A DNA stretch of 64,000 nt from DATAPE01 sp034667525 (lineage in GTDB: Bacteria > Actinomycetota > CADDZG01 > WHSQ01): NCBI GenBank assembly GCA_034667525.1, contig JAXDJO010000061.1:1-64000 (forward strand). The letters are read 5' to 3'. The position numbers and the translations under genes are program-made. The notes below the pieces were generated by a model. That model had not been told where the DNA came from. It searched no databases and was given only the letters and a program-made list of their open reading frames with translations. Below are positions 44,781 to 52,659 of this stretch, piece by piece. Positions within the stretch are counted from its first letter, which is position 1; each line of letters starts with the position of its first letter.

Positions 44781-45801
44781 TCGCAGCCTCCGTGGCCTCG
44801 AAGATGTTCTCGTGCGAATCGAGCCGGCTCTCTACGCCCAGGGGCAGCGTCAGCATCGGATCGGTGTGCCCGCAGTCGATGTTGGCAAGGACCGGGATGG
44901 CACGGCCGGTCGTGTGCTCCACCACAACCTGCCACAGCAGCTCAGCGGCGTCGGCGGTGTAGTTCATCGGCCGGCCCATGACGAGTCCGGCGATCTGCCC
45001 CAAGACCCCGAGATTCGCCAGATCGGTCAAGTAGGCGTCGACATGAGCCGGAGAGGGCGCCTCCTCTGAGGTCTCGAGGAACAGGATCGCCCCGCTGAGG
45101 TCGAGCCATTCGGCCGAGCCTTTGATATGCCACAGGATCGTCTCGAGGCAACCGCCCATCAGCGGACCCGTGGCAGAGCCTTGCTGCAGCCACCGCCACC
45201 CTGGATTCGGCCGCATGGCACGCGCTCTGCTGAGATCGGTCTTCTCGTTCCAGTCGAGGAACTCGTCGGTCCATTCCTTCGCGGCGTCGAATATGAGCGG
45301 CGACCCTCCGAACCAGGCAGCGCGCAGGCTGTCATCGGTGGGCTGCAGCACGCTGGGATATTCGGCCATCTCGAGGACGAGCGAGGGGCCGTAGAAAGTA
45401 ACCATGCCCGTGTGCTTCAGCAGAGCCCAATGAAGAACGGTCATGTCCGAGTAACCCTGGAAGATCTTCGGATTCCTCGAGATCATCTCGTAATCGAGGT
45501 GAGAGACCAGCTCGTTCGAGTGATTGCCTCCTGTGGCACACACGATAGCTTTGATCTCCGGATCGGCGAACGCTGCGTGAAGGTCGTCCACGCGTTCTGA
45601 TGCCGAGCCCGCCACCCATCGGCCCGACCGCGCCGCGTTGGCCATCATGCGCACTTCTAGCCCGAGCCCTTCGAGGTAGGCGACGCCTCGCTCGGCGCGA
45701 TGAGGCCACCGATCCACCGCAGGGAACGACGGAGACACGATCGCGACGCGGTCGCCTCGGTGCAACCTCGCGGGTTTCCCGAAAGGCCGGACTGCGCTCA
45801 T
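44734..45801 (-). CDS. S66 family LD-carboxypeptidase/MccF-like protein
   Basis: 355 residues. Serine peptidase that trims L,D-bonds in murein peptides or cleaves microcin C-like aminoacyl adenylates. Catalytic triad in order: serine in FQGYSDMTVLHWALLKHTG, glutamate in AILFLETSEEAPSP and histidine in ANIDCGHTDPMLTLPLG. N-terminal RLHRGDRVAIVSPS and AIVCATGGNHSNELV are family blocks; the GGNHSNELV wording and length fit the MccF side of the family. Four bp separate it from the glgX stop on the same strand. Confidence 0.9.
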   Translation of the reverse strand: MSAVRPFGKPARLHRGDRVAIVSPSFPAVDRWPHRAERGVAYLEGLGLEVRMMANAARSGRWVAGSASERVDDLHAAFADPEIKAIVCATGGNHSNELVSHLDYEMISRNPKIFQGYSDMTVLHWALLKHTGMVTFYGPSLVLEMAEYPSVLQPTDDSLRAAWFGGSPLIFDAAKEWTDEFLDWNEKTDLSRARAMRPNPGWRWLQQGSATGPLMGGCLETILWHIKGSAEWLDLSGAILFLETSEEAPSPAHVDAYLTDLANLGVLGQIAGLVMGRPMNYTADAAELLWQVVVEHTTGRAIPVLANIDCGHTDPMLTLPLGVESRLDSHENIFEATEAATSRGSIAPGRDRARR

Positions 45802-45805
45802 GTGC

Positions 45806-47893
45806 TCAGGCTCGCTCGAGCACGATCAAGGCGTGGTCTCCCACGCTGACACGATCGCCGTTGGTCTGAGCGTTTGTCACGCTGGGATCACCCGTGTCGA
45901 TCACGACTTTCCACGATCCGGGCAGCTGTGCGGGGAGCTTGAACGACTGCCCATGATCCTGGGCATTGAACAGAATGATGTAGCTCGCATCCCGGGCTCG
46001 GCTGCCGCGCAGGTCGGAAGTTGCAACGTCGTCCCCGTCAAGGAAGGCGGCCATTGCGCGGGCGGGCTCCGTCGCGAGTTGTTCGGCGGTCATCTCGAGG
46101 CCGTCGGGGGCGAACCACGCGATGTCTCTCCGTCTTCCATCCGCGCTCCCGGTCTGCAGCCATTCTCGGCGCCGGAAAGTGGCATGGCTTTGGCGAAAGG
46201 CCATCACGCGCTTCACGAAGCCGTGGAAGCTTGCACTCATCTCCTGCGGGCTCCAGTCCAACCAGGAATCCTCGTTGTCCTGGCAATAGCCGTTGTTGTT
46301 CCCGAGCTGGGTGCGATCGAGCTCGTCTCCCGCTAACAGCATCGGGACGCCTTGAGAAAGTGCGAGCGTCGTCAGGAAGTTGCGCTTCTGCCTGTTCCGC
46401 AACGCCGCCACGGCAGCTTCCTCGGTGGGACCTTCGATGCCACAGTTCCACGAGCGGTTGTCATTCTCGCCATCACCATTGTTCTCGCCATTGCCCTCGT
46501 TGTGCTTCTCGTTGTAGCTGACGAGATCCTGGAGCGTGAATCCGTCGTGCGAGGTGATGTAGTTGATGCTGGCGTAAGGACGGCGCCCGTTCGGCTTGTA
46601 CAGATCGGAACTCCCGCTGAAGCGAGCTGCAAACTCTTCGATCGGGCCCCCCTGGCCTCGCCAGAAATCTCGCATGCTGTCGCGATACTTGCCGTTCCAT
46701 TCCGACCACAGCCCGGGAAAGTTACCCACCTGGTACCCGCCTTCTCCGAGGTCCCACGGCTCGGCGATCAACTTCACCGTCGACAGGACGGGGTCCTGGT
46801 GGATGATGTCGAGGAATGACGACAGGTGGTCGACGTCGTACAACTCGCGTGCAAGGGCGGACGTTAGGTCGAAGCGGAACCCATCGACGTGCATCTGGAC
46901 CACCCAGTACCTGAGGCTGTCCATGATGAGCTTCAGCACCTGGGGATGAGGAGCGTTCAGTGTGTTGCCGGTTCCGGTGAAGTCCAGATACAAACTGGGA
47001 TCGTCCTTCCGCAGCCGGTAATAGACGCGGTTGTCGATACCGCGGAAAGACAACGTCGGGCCCAAGTGGTTGCCCTCGCCGGTGTGGTTGTAGACGACAT
47101 CGAGGATGACTTCGATGCCCGCTTGATGCAGGGCTTTGACCATCTGCTTGAACTCGGTTACCTGGCCGCCAGACGCTCCCGCGGAGCTGTAGGCCGAATG
47201 TGGCGCGAAGTAGCCGATCGAGTCGTAACCCCAGTAGTTCGAGAGCCCCTGTTCGATCAGGTGCCTGGGATGTACGAAGTGTTGAACCGGAAGCAGTTCG
47301 ACGGCAGTCACGGACAGTGCTTGCAGATGCTCCACGATCTGTGGGTGGCCCACCGCGGCATAGCTGCCACGCAGCTCCTCAGGTATCCCGGGATGAGTCA
47401 TTGTGAGGCCTCGGACGTGGGTCTCGTAGATCGTTGTCTCGTGCCACGGGACGCGGGGACTGAGGTCACCGGCCCAGTCGAAGGATTCATCGATCACGAC
47501 TGACCTGGGGATCGCCTCGCTTCCGCCGAGGGACGCAACGCCTGGCGAGCCCGGCTGCAAGCTGAAGAGCTCGGGCACGCATCTAACCTCACCATCGATC
47601 GCCTTGGCATAAGGATCGAGCAAGAGTTTCGACGCGTCGAACCGGTCGCCTCGGTCAGGAGCGAAGGGGCCCTTGACCCTGAACCCGTAGCGCTGTCCCG
47701 GCCCTACCCCGGCGAGATAGCCGTGCCAGACAGAGGCCGTCACTTCCTTCAGTTCGAAAGTGGTTTCGTGCGAGTCGTGATCGAACAGACAAAGCTCGAT
47801 GCCCTCTCCATGCTCGGAGAAGACCGAGAAGTTCGTTCCCCGCCCATCCCAGCTAGCACCCAGGGGGTACTGATACCCGGGCCAAAGCTCCAT
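45806..47893 (-). CDS. glgX: Glycogen debranching enzyme
   Basis: GH13 isoamylase-type enzyme acting on alpha-1,6 branches of phosphorylase-trimmed glucan. 695 residues from ATG 47893; the longer frame crosses the divergent gene and was rejected. CBM48 start (ELWPGYQYPLGASWDGRGTN), GIEVILDVVYNHTGEGNHLG, DGFRFDLTSALARELYDVD with nucleophile Asp, VKLIAEPWDLGEGGYQVGNF with acid Glu, and NYITSHDGFTLQDLVSYNEK. A TAGGCT -10 sits 8 nt before the ATG, with no ribosome binding site. Confidence 0.95.
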   Translation of the reverse strand: MELWPGYQYPLGASWDGRGTNFSVFSEHGEGIELCLFDHDSHETTFELKEVTASVWHGYLAGVGPGQRYGFRVKGPFAPDRGDRFDASKLLLDPYAKAIDGEVRCVPELFSLQPGSPGVASLGGSEAIPRSVVIDESFDWAGDLSPRVPWHETTIYETHVRGLTMTHPGIPEELRGSYAAVGHPQIVEHLQALSVTAVELLPVQHFVHPRHLIEQGLSNYWGYDSIGYFAPHSAYSSAGASGGQVTEFKQMVKALHQAGIEVILDVVYNHTGEGNHLGPTLSFRGIDNRVYYRLRKDDPSLYLDFTGTGNTLNAPHPQVLKLIMDSLRYWVVQMHVDGFRFDLTSALARELYDVDHLSSFLDIIHQDPVLSTVKLIAEPWDLGEGGYQVGNFPGLWSEWNGKYRDSMRDFWRGQGGPIEEFAARFSGSSDLYKPNGRRPYASINYITSHDGFTLQDLVSYNEKHNEGNGENNGDGENDNRSWNCGIEGPTEEAAVAALRNRQKRNFLTTLALSQGVPMLLAGDELDRTQLGNNNGYCQDNEDSWLDWSPQEMSASFHGFVKRVMAFRQSHATFRRREWLQTGSADGRRRDIAWFAPDGLEMTAEQLATEPARAMAAFLDGDDVATSDLRGSRARDASYIILFNAQDHGQSFKLPAQLPGSWKVVIDTGDPSVTNAQTNGDRVSVGDHALIVLERA

Positions 47894-47901
47894 GGCGCGG
47901 C

Positions 47902-47911
47902 AGCCTAAACT
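47902..47911. promoter_or_regulatory. Overlapping divergent -10 elements, leaderless starts
   Basis: Plus-strand TAAACT (47906-47911) is followed by 7 nt and GTG 47919; minus-strand TAGGCT (47907-47902) is followed by 8 nt and the glgX ATG. Neither gene has a Shine-Dalgarno. The two -10 elements overlap by two bases, so the polymerases would exclude each other. Inference from spacing. Confidence 0.5.
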
Positions 47912-47918
47912 CAAGACT

Positions 47919-48635
47919 GTGGACGACGACTCATTGCAACGGTTGCTCGATCTGCAATCCGAAGACTTAACCATCAAACGTCTCGAAGAACGGCGCAGCT
48001 CGCTACCCGAAGCATCGCGGCTGGAACAGGTGTCTGCGCAGCTGGCCGAGCTCGAGGCGGATTCGGAGATAGCTCGTAAGCAGCTCCAGGAGGTCACGCG
48101 GGAGCATGGAAGGCTGGAGGGCGAGATCGGGATAGGTGAGCAGAAGATTCAGAAAGAAGAGCAACGCCTTTTCTCGGGCGCGGTCTCGAATCCCAAGGAG
48201 CTCGGCGCGCTGCAGGCCGAGGTCGCAATGTTGAAGCGCAAGAGAGGCGAGCTGGAGGATCAACTCCTGGAAGTGATGCTGCAGAAAGACGACGCCACGA
48301 CAACGATGAGCTCTCTGGACAAGGAGCGCTCCGAGTCCGCACAACAAGCCGGGGCACTAAAGGAGACGGTGGCAGCCATCATCCTCGAGATCGATAGTGA
48401 GCTTGCAGACCACACGACGAAACGAGCGGATATTGCTGCCACAATCCCGCCCGATCTGTTGTCGCTGTACGAAAGGACACGGGCCACAAAAGGCGGCGTG
48501 GGTGCTGCCGCGCTCATCGACAGCACGTGCCAGGGCTGTCACACACGGCTCCCTTCGAAGGAGGCGGAGCGCCTCCGTGCCGAGAAGGGTCTCCAGCGTT
48601 GTGACAACTGCGGCCGCATCCTCGTGGTGAAGTGA
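47919..48635 (+). CDS. Coiled-coil C4 zinc-ribbon protein (COG1579 type)
   Basis: 238 residues from GTG 47919. A long antiparallel coiled coil (residues about 10-170) is followed by a C4 zinc ribbon, STCQGCHTRLPSKEAERL then LQRCDNCGRILVV. This layout is that of the COG1579/DUF164 proteins, whose role may be in RNA or flagellar biology in other phyla and is unknown here. An ATG at 47892 also exists in frame but would overlap glgX start codons; the GTG fits a leaderless promoter. It overlaps the RNase H gene by 4 nt (GTGA). Confidence 0.88.
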   Translation: MDDDSLQRLLDLQSEDLTIKRLEERRSSLPEASRLEQVSAQLAELEADSEIARKQLQEVTREHGRLEGEIGIGEQKIQKEEQRLFSGAVSNPKELGALQAEVAMLKRKRGELEDQLLEVMLQKDDATTTMSSLDKERSESAQQAGALKETVAAIILEIDSELADHTTKRADIAATIPPDLLSLYERTRATKGGVGAAALIDSTCQGCHTRLPSKEAERLRAEKGLQRCDNCGRILVVK

Positions 48636-49108
48636 AGGGGGTTCTGCACACCGACGGAGGTGCCCGCGGCAATCCTGGGCCTGCCGGCATCGGTGTGGTT
48701 CTCTCTGTATCGGGGGGCCGAGCACTCGAGCTCGCGCGCTACATAGGGGAGGCAACCAACAACGTTGCCGAGTACCAGGCGTTGATCGCGGGGTTGGAGC
48801 TTGCCCTCCAGGAGGGAGTCTCGGAGATCGAGATCTACGTCGATTCCGAGCTCGTGGCCGCACAGGTGGAGGGTCGTTGGAAGATAAAGAACGACCGATT
48901 GAGAGCCTTGGCCGCCAAGGCCCGCTCCTTGATGGCCAAGTTCGAGACCGCTTCTATCAGCCAAGTCCGCCGACACCTCAACTCTCGCGCGGATGAGCTC
49001 GCCAACGAAGCGATGGACTCCGGAACCGCCGCGGACGGCGCTCGCCTGGGGGCCGGGGCGATGAGCTTCGATCTCGATGCGGACGTGGCCGCCGAGGACA
49101 GCCCCTAG
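48632..49108 (+). CDS. RNase HI family protein
   Basis: 158 residues, ribonuclease H fold that cleaves RNA in RNA:DNA hybrids. Catalytic residues: Asp in VLHTDGGARGNPGPAGIG, Glu in NNVAEYQALIAGLELALQ, Asp in EIYVDSELVAAQVEGRW and the C-terminal Asp in NSRADELANEAMDSG. Start GTG overlaps the zinc-ribbon stop, so they are coupled, a pairing repeated in many Actinomycetota. The acidic tail is unlike E. coli RnhA. Confidence 0.9.
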   Translation: MKGVLHTDGGARGNPGPAGIGVVLSVSGGRALELARYIGEATNNVAEYQALIAGLELALQEGVSEIEIYVDSELVAAQVEGRWKIKNDRLRALAAKARSLMAKFETASISQVRRHLNSRADELANEAMDSGTAADGARLGAGAMSFDLDADVAAEDSP

Positions 49109-49621
49109 TTGCTGCTCTGGCACCTTGGCGTGGGTGCGGCGCTTGTCTACGTGACCCTCGGACGCCGCCGGATCGACTACCGCTTCATACTCCTCGGGGC
49201 GGTGCTGCCCGATCTGATCGATTTCCCGCTCTCGTTCTCGTTCGGGTGGCCGGGCCATCGGGGGCCCTCTCACACTCTGCTTGCGGTCGTGATCGTGACG
49301 GTCTTCGTTGTCGTCGCCTTCCGAGGGACCAAACGGCTGTCGCTGTTTGGTCTCGGCGTTGGATGGCTGACCCACCTCGTGGCCGACGGTATGTGGTCGG
49401 TACCCAGAACGTTTCTCTGGCCCGCGTTCGGAACTCGCTTCGGAGGTATCCCGCCGGAGCCCTATTCCACCGACCTCTTCGTGCATCCATTCAGCCACCT
49501 CACTACCTGGGGCGGGGAAGTGGTCGGGGTGGCGATCCTTCTGTGGTTCTGGGTTGCCTTCCGTCTGGGAGATCGTCAGCGGCGGCGGGCGTTCCTGCAC
49601 GACGGACTGCTGCGTCCCTGA
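49109..49621 (+). CDS. YdjM/DUF457-like membrane-bound metal-dependent hydrolase
   Basis: 170 residues from TTG 49109, directly after the RNase H stop. Four membrane segments. Motifs VLPDLIDFPLSF, GHRGPSHTLLAV, HLVADGMWSVPRTFLWPAFG and FVHPFSHLTTWGG give the His/Asp pattern of LexA-regulated inner-membrane hydrolase-like proteins. Third gene of the zinc-ribbon, RNase H operon. Activity unproven. Confidence 0.75.
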   Translation: MLLWHLGVGAALVYVTLGRRRIDYRFILLGAVLPDLIDFPLSFSFGWPGHRGPSHTLLAVVIVTVFVVVAFRGTKRLSLFGLGVGWLTHLVADGMWSVPRTFLWPAFGTRFGGIPPEPYSTDLFVHPFSHLTTWGGEVVGVAILLWFWVAFRLGDRQRRRAFLHDGLLRP

Positions 49622-49707
49622 CGGAACCTGCCCCGCCGCAGACCGGCGGCGGCCCACGCGCGTAAGTCGTTCGATGTAGTCTCGCCCGGCGTTCTTGACA
49701 ATCGAAT

Positions 49708-49810
49708 ACCTGCGCGTTGCATGGGGGGAAGACCGGTCAAAGTCCGGCGCTGTCCCGCAACTGTAGGCCGCATCACGCGGCAAGCCAGGCAACCCTGGCA
49801 GCGCTTGGGC
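49708..49810 (+). promoter_or_regulatory. Cobalamin riboswitch (aptamer)
   Basis: The leader has GGTCAAAGTCCGGCGCT, GCTGTCCCGCAACTGTA and AAGCCAGGCAACCCTGGC (B12-box-like) in the order and spacing of the cobalamin aptamer, closed by GCAGCGC against an upstream GCGCGTTGC. A -35-like TTGACA lies at 49695-49700. In this family ligand binding represses the downstream genes. The following terminator hairpin at 49861-49884 suggests transcriptional control. It precedes the toroid-like protein, DUF4430-like protein and ECF genes, all on the same strand. Confidence 0.9.
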
Positions 49811-49860
49811 TCGGCACCTTCGAGGCAAAGGGAGACGAGCTGCGGACAGTCAGTTCCTCT

Positions 49861-49894
49861 GCGGCCCTTTGAGCGAAGGGCCGCTGTTATTTCT
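49861..49894 (+). terminator. Intrinsic terminator of the cobalamin riboswitch
   Basis: GCGGCCCTT, a 6-nt loop TGAGCG, then AAGGGCCGC: a perfect 9-bp GC-rich stem followed by TGTTATTTCT. It lies 50 nt after the aptamer and 70 nt before the first gene, the expected place of a riboswitch expression platform. Confidence 0.8.
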
Positions 49895-49963
49895 GGCGGA
49901 TGGACCAGAGAGCTCGGGCGGCTTCGCCCTCGATCTCGGGTTCACGGACGGAAAGGGGAACCG

Positions 49964-50995
49964 ATGGGACGGCTGAAGGCGACGAAAGCGATCGCTGCGA
50001 GTCTCGTAATGCTGATCTTGTTATCCGTGGGGGCTTCGGCCGCGACCACGACATTCCGTGCCCGACATGCACTTCGATTCGTAGCTCGTCATCAAGCGGC
50101 AAATGGATCGATCACCGCGTTCTCACCGTTGGGCTCCACGGCCGATGCCGTTCTGGCGATGGTGGCCGCCCGGCGGGGGCGCCATCGCATCCACAGGGCG
50201 CTCGGATACCTCAAGACCCACCTGGGCGATGCCACCACTATCGGGCTCAAGGCAAAGGTCGTCCTTGCGGCGCGGGCCGGGGGCCGGGATCCACGCCGTT
50301 TCGGGGGCCGCAATCTCGTGCACGAGATCAAGATCTCGCAACGGACGAACGGTCACTACGGAAGCGGGGGTTCGGTGATCGACCAGGCCCTGGCGATGCT
50401 GGCACTCGTCGCGGCAGGGGAGCAGCCGGCGGCGCCCGCCGCGACTTGGCTCACCGGCGCTCAATGCCCCGATGGGGGATGGCAATTCGATGCTCCCTAT
50501 CGTTCCGCTACAGACAACCGCAATTGTCACAACCGCACGGTGGCTGACTTCACGTTTGCGGATACGAACACCACCAGCTATGCGGTTCAGGCGCTCGACG
50601 CCCTTGCCGCCCCGGTCGCCCCCGCTGTGAGCCCGTTCGCTTACTTCAGGTTCGTTCGCGACCCTGTCAAGCACGGGTGGGGATACGACCAGAACACCAC
50701 TCTCACGGACGCCAACTCCACCGCGCTGGTGTTGCAGGCCTATGCGGCCGCAGGCCGTCGGCACCCTCGCCGGTCGATGCACGCCCTCAAGAGGCTGCAG
50801 TACACGAGGCGGTGCGGAAAGCATTTCCGCTTCTCCTTCGCGTTCACCTGGCAAAAGGCGAAGTCCGGCCGCCTCACGCGCTCGGGACCGGACCTCGGCG
50901 CCACGATCGGTGCCGTCCTGGGATTGTTGAGGCAGCCTCTGCCCATACCCGCAGAGTCGGCATCGCCATCCATCCCCAGGGTGCCAGCCTGCTAG
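49964..50995 (+). CDS. Secreted alpha-helical toroid protein, intrinsic-factor/transcobalamin-like
   Basis: 343 residues from ATG 49964 (GAAAGGGGAA upstream). Signal peptide with hydrophobic core AIAASLVMLILLSVGASA, cleavage near ASA-A. The rest is a repeating pair of helices with Gly-rich turns: RFVARHQAANGSITAFSP, HEIKISQRTNGHYGSGGSV, LTGAQCPDGGWQFDAPY, TTSYAVQALDALAAP and ALVLQAYAAAGRR, the pattern shared by prenyltransferase/squalene repeats and by the alpha-toroid of intrinsic factor and transcobalamin. No DxDD terpene cyclase motif. The cobalamin riboswitch and ECF genes suggest corrinoid binding; that is inferred. Confidence 0.8.
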   Translation: MGRLKATKAIAASLVMLILLSVGASAATTTFRARHALRFVARHQAANGSITAFSPLGSTADAVLAMVAARRGRHRIHRALGYLKTHLGDATTIGLKAKVVLAARAGGRDPRRFGGRNLVHEIKISQRTNGHYGSGGSVIDQALAMLALVAAGEQPAAPAATWLTGAQCPDGGWQFDAPYRSATDNRNCHNRTVADFTFADTNTTSYAVQALDALAAPVAPAVSPFAYFRFVRDPVKHGWGYDQNTTLTDANSTALVLQAYAAAGRRHPRRSMHALKRLQYTRRCGKHFRFSFAFTWQKAKSGRLTRSGPDLGATIGAVLGLLRQPLPIPAESASPSIPRVPAC

Positions 50996-51011
50996 GCATC
51001 GAGAAGCTCTA

Positions 51012-51854
51012 GTGCGGATCCGGGCTGCGGTTGGGCTGGTAGCGCTCGTCGCGTGCGTTCTGCCTGCCGCCGGGCCCGCTTCTCCAGCGTGCGCCGCCGG
51101 GGCGCCGCATGCCGCGCTGGTGATCAGCACCGGTGGCGATGTGCTCCGATTCTGCGTGGCCCTCGATGCGCCGTCCGTTTCGGGACTTCGCCTCATCGAG
51201 CTGGCCCACGATCAATACGGGTTGAGTTATCGCTCGGACGGGGCAGCGGTGTGCATGCTCGCGGGAACCGGGCCCACAGGAGGAGATTGCTTCGGTGCTT
51301 ATCCGGACTACTGGGGCTACTGGCGAGGAAGCGCATCCGGAGGTTGGATCTGGTCGGGAAGTGGCGCGGCTTCGACAACGGTGCGCGGGGGAGGGGTCGA
51401 GGGCTGGAGCTGGGGCAGCGGGGACAATGGCACGACCCACCCGGCCCCGCCGCGTACGGCGTTCGGCGCCGTGTGTCGTTCTCCTAGCCCGGCAGCGTCG
51501 CCAACCCCTTCAGCCACGCACAGCCCGCCGGGTGCAACGCCATCTCCGTTGGCATCCCTGCCGGCAGCTCCCGCCTCCTCACCCAGCCCGCGCAGGTCGC
51601 GGGCTCCCCGCCCCTCGCGTTCGCATCAGCGGCCTAGGAACCAGCTCCCCGCGGCCAAGAGGATGACCGAGGCGCGCGCAGGCCCCCTCGGCGCTTCGGC
51701 GTCGCCAACGCCTTCCTCCCTGGTGGTGAGTGGGGTGCACCTCGACAGATCGAATCAGGGTCTGCCGGCCGCGGGCGTCATGGCGGTCATCGTTGCTGCC
51801 GCACTGCTCGGGGGCGGATGGTTCTTGCTGAGGCGTCGACATCTCAGCGCCTGA
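51012..51854 (+). CDS. Secreted membrane-anchored protein with DUF4430/transcobalamin-beta-like domain
   Basis: 280 residues from GTG 51012, 16 nt after the toroid gene. Signal peptide (AAVGLVALVACVLPAAGPAS), then a beta-rich domain (residues about 35-155) with GLRLIELAHDQYGLSY, GPTGGDCFGAYPDYWGYWRG and GGGVEGWSWGSGDNGTTHP. This resembles DUF4430, related in fold to the C-terminal beta domain of transcobalamin. A long Pro/Ser/Ala linker (about 160-225) follows, and the C-terminus is a membrane segment (VMAVIVAAALLGGGWFLL) with an RRRH stop. LPAAG just before the segment is only weakly like a sortase motif. Partner of the toroid protein by inference. Confidence 0.72.
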   Translation: MRIRAAVGLVALVACVLPAAGPASPACAAGAPHAALVISTGGDVLRFCVALDAPSVSGLRLIELAHDQYGLSYRSDGAAVCMLAGTGPTGGDCFGAYPDYWGYWRGSASGGWIWSGSGAASTTVRGGGVEGWSWGSGDNGTTHPAPPRTAFGAVCRSPSPAASPTPSATHSPPGATPSPLASLPAAPASSPSPRRSRAPRPSRSHQRPRNQLPAAKRMTEARAGPLGASASPTPSSLVVSGVHLDRSNQGLPAAGVMAVIVAAALLGGGWFLLRRRHLSA

Positions 51855-51909
51855 GCGGTTTCATCCAGCTGCGTGGCTGCTGTGGGCCGCTTGCGGTGGT
51901 CTCGCTGCG

Positions 51910-52659
51910 ATGTCCACGACCAATCCCTTCTACCTGATCGTGATCGGCGCCGCCGCATGGCTCGTTTATGCCGCTCACCGCCGACCCGGACCACAGCTTC
52001 GGTCGTTCCGGATCTTCATCTGGTTCGGGGCGATCGCGATGGCGGCTCGAACTGCCTTGGTGCTGCTCAACCCCGTGCTGCACATCGCGATTACCACTAG
52101 CAGCGTGGTCGTGGCCCTGCTCGAAGGGGCCCGGATAGCGGTTCTTCTGTGCGTGTTCGGGACCTTCAATTCGGTCAGCGATCCGTACGACTTGTTGCGT
52201 CTGTCTCCACGGCGGCTTTACGAACCTGTGCTCGCGGCCGGGCTCGCACTGTCCCTGGCTCCTCGCACCATCGCAACCGTGGCAGAGGTGCGTGAAGCTC
52301 AGCGGGTGCGAGGAGCAAACGCTGCTCGTTGGCGCGCGCTGCCGGCACTGGTCGTTCCGGTGTTGGAGACTGGGATGGAGGAGGCGGTTGCGCTCGCGGA
52401 AAGCATGGACGCCCGGGGGCACGGCAGGGGGCGGCGCACGAGCTACAGGGTGTCGTCATGGGACCTTGGCTCCGGAACGATGGTCATCGCCAGTCTCCTC
52501 GTCCTTGGCACGATCGCATGGAGTGCCGCCACGGGCCGGGGAGATCTTTCCGTAGCTATGTCGCCGTTGCAGTGGCCGGGCGTTTCTCCCGTTCTGGTGA
52601 CAGCCAGCGCAGCCATCGCGATCCCTGCATTCCTGCCGGGGCGGGAGGAGGGGCGATGA
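51910..52659 (+). CDS. ecfT: ECF transporter T component
   Basis: 249 residues, CbiQ/EcfT fold. Several membrane segments and two cytoplasmic coupling helices, with VREAQRVRGANAARWR and ESMDARGHGRGRRTSY giving the two x-R-G motifs that dock on the ATPases. Its ATGA overlap with the ATPase gene (GGGAGGAGGGG upstream of that start) shows close coupling. Part of the riboswitch-controlled operon. Confidence 0.9.
   Translation: MSTTNPFYLIVIGAAAWLVYAAHRRPGPQLRSFRIFIWFGAIAMAARTALVLLNPVLHIAITTSSVVVALLEGARIAVLLCVFGTFNSVSDPYDLLRLSPRRLYEPVLAAGLALSLAPRTIATVAEVREAQRVRGANAARWRALPALVVPVLETGMEEAVALAESMDARGHGRGRRTSYRVSSWDLGSGTMVIASLLVLGTIAWSAATGRGDLSVAMSPLQWPGVSPVLVTASAAIAIPAFLPGREEGR

Noticed and set aside
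48539..49828. Antisense frame of 429 codons over RNase H and the membrane hydrolase
   Set aside because: The opposite strand carries genes with clear catalytic motifs, and this frame is compositionally biased with no family likeness; typical of high-GC antisense frames.
49964..50995. Terpene cyclase or squalene-hopene cyclase
   Set aside because: No DxDD or catalytic Asp motif, a signal peptide is present and the gene sits behind a cobalamin riboswitch.
51755..51800. LPXTG sortase signal
   Set aside because: LPAAG lacks the Thr-Gly of the consensus; treated as a simple membrane anchor.
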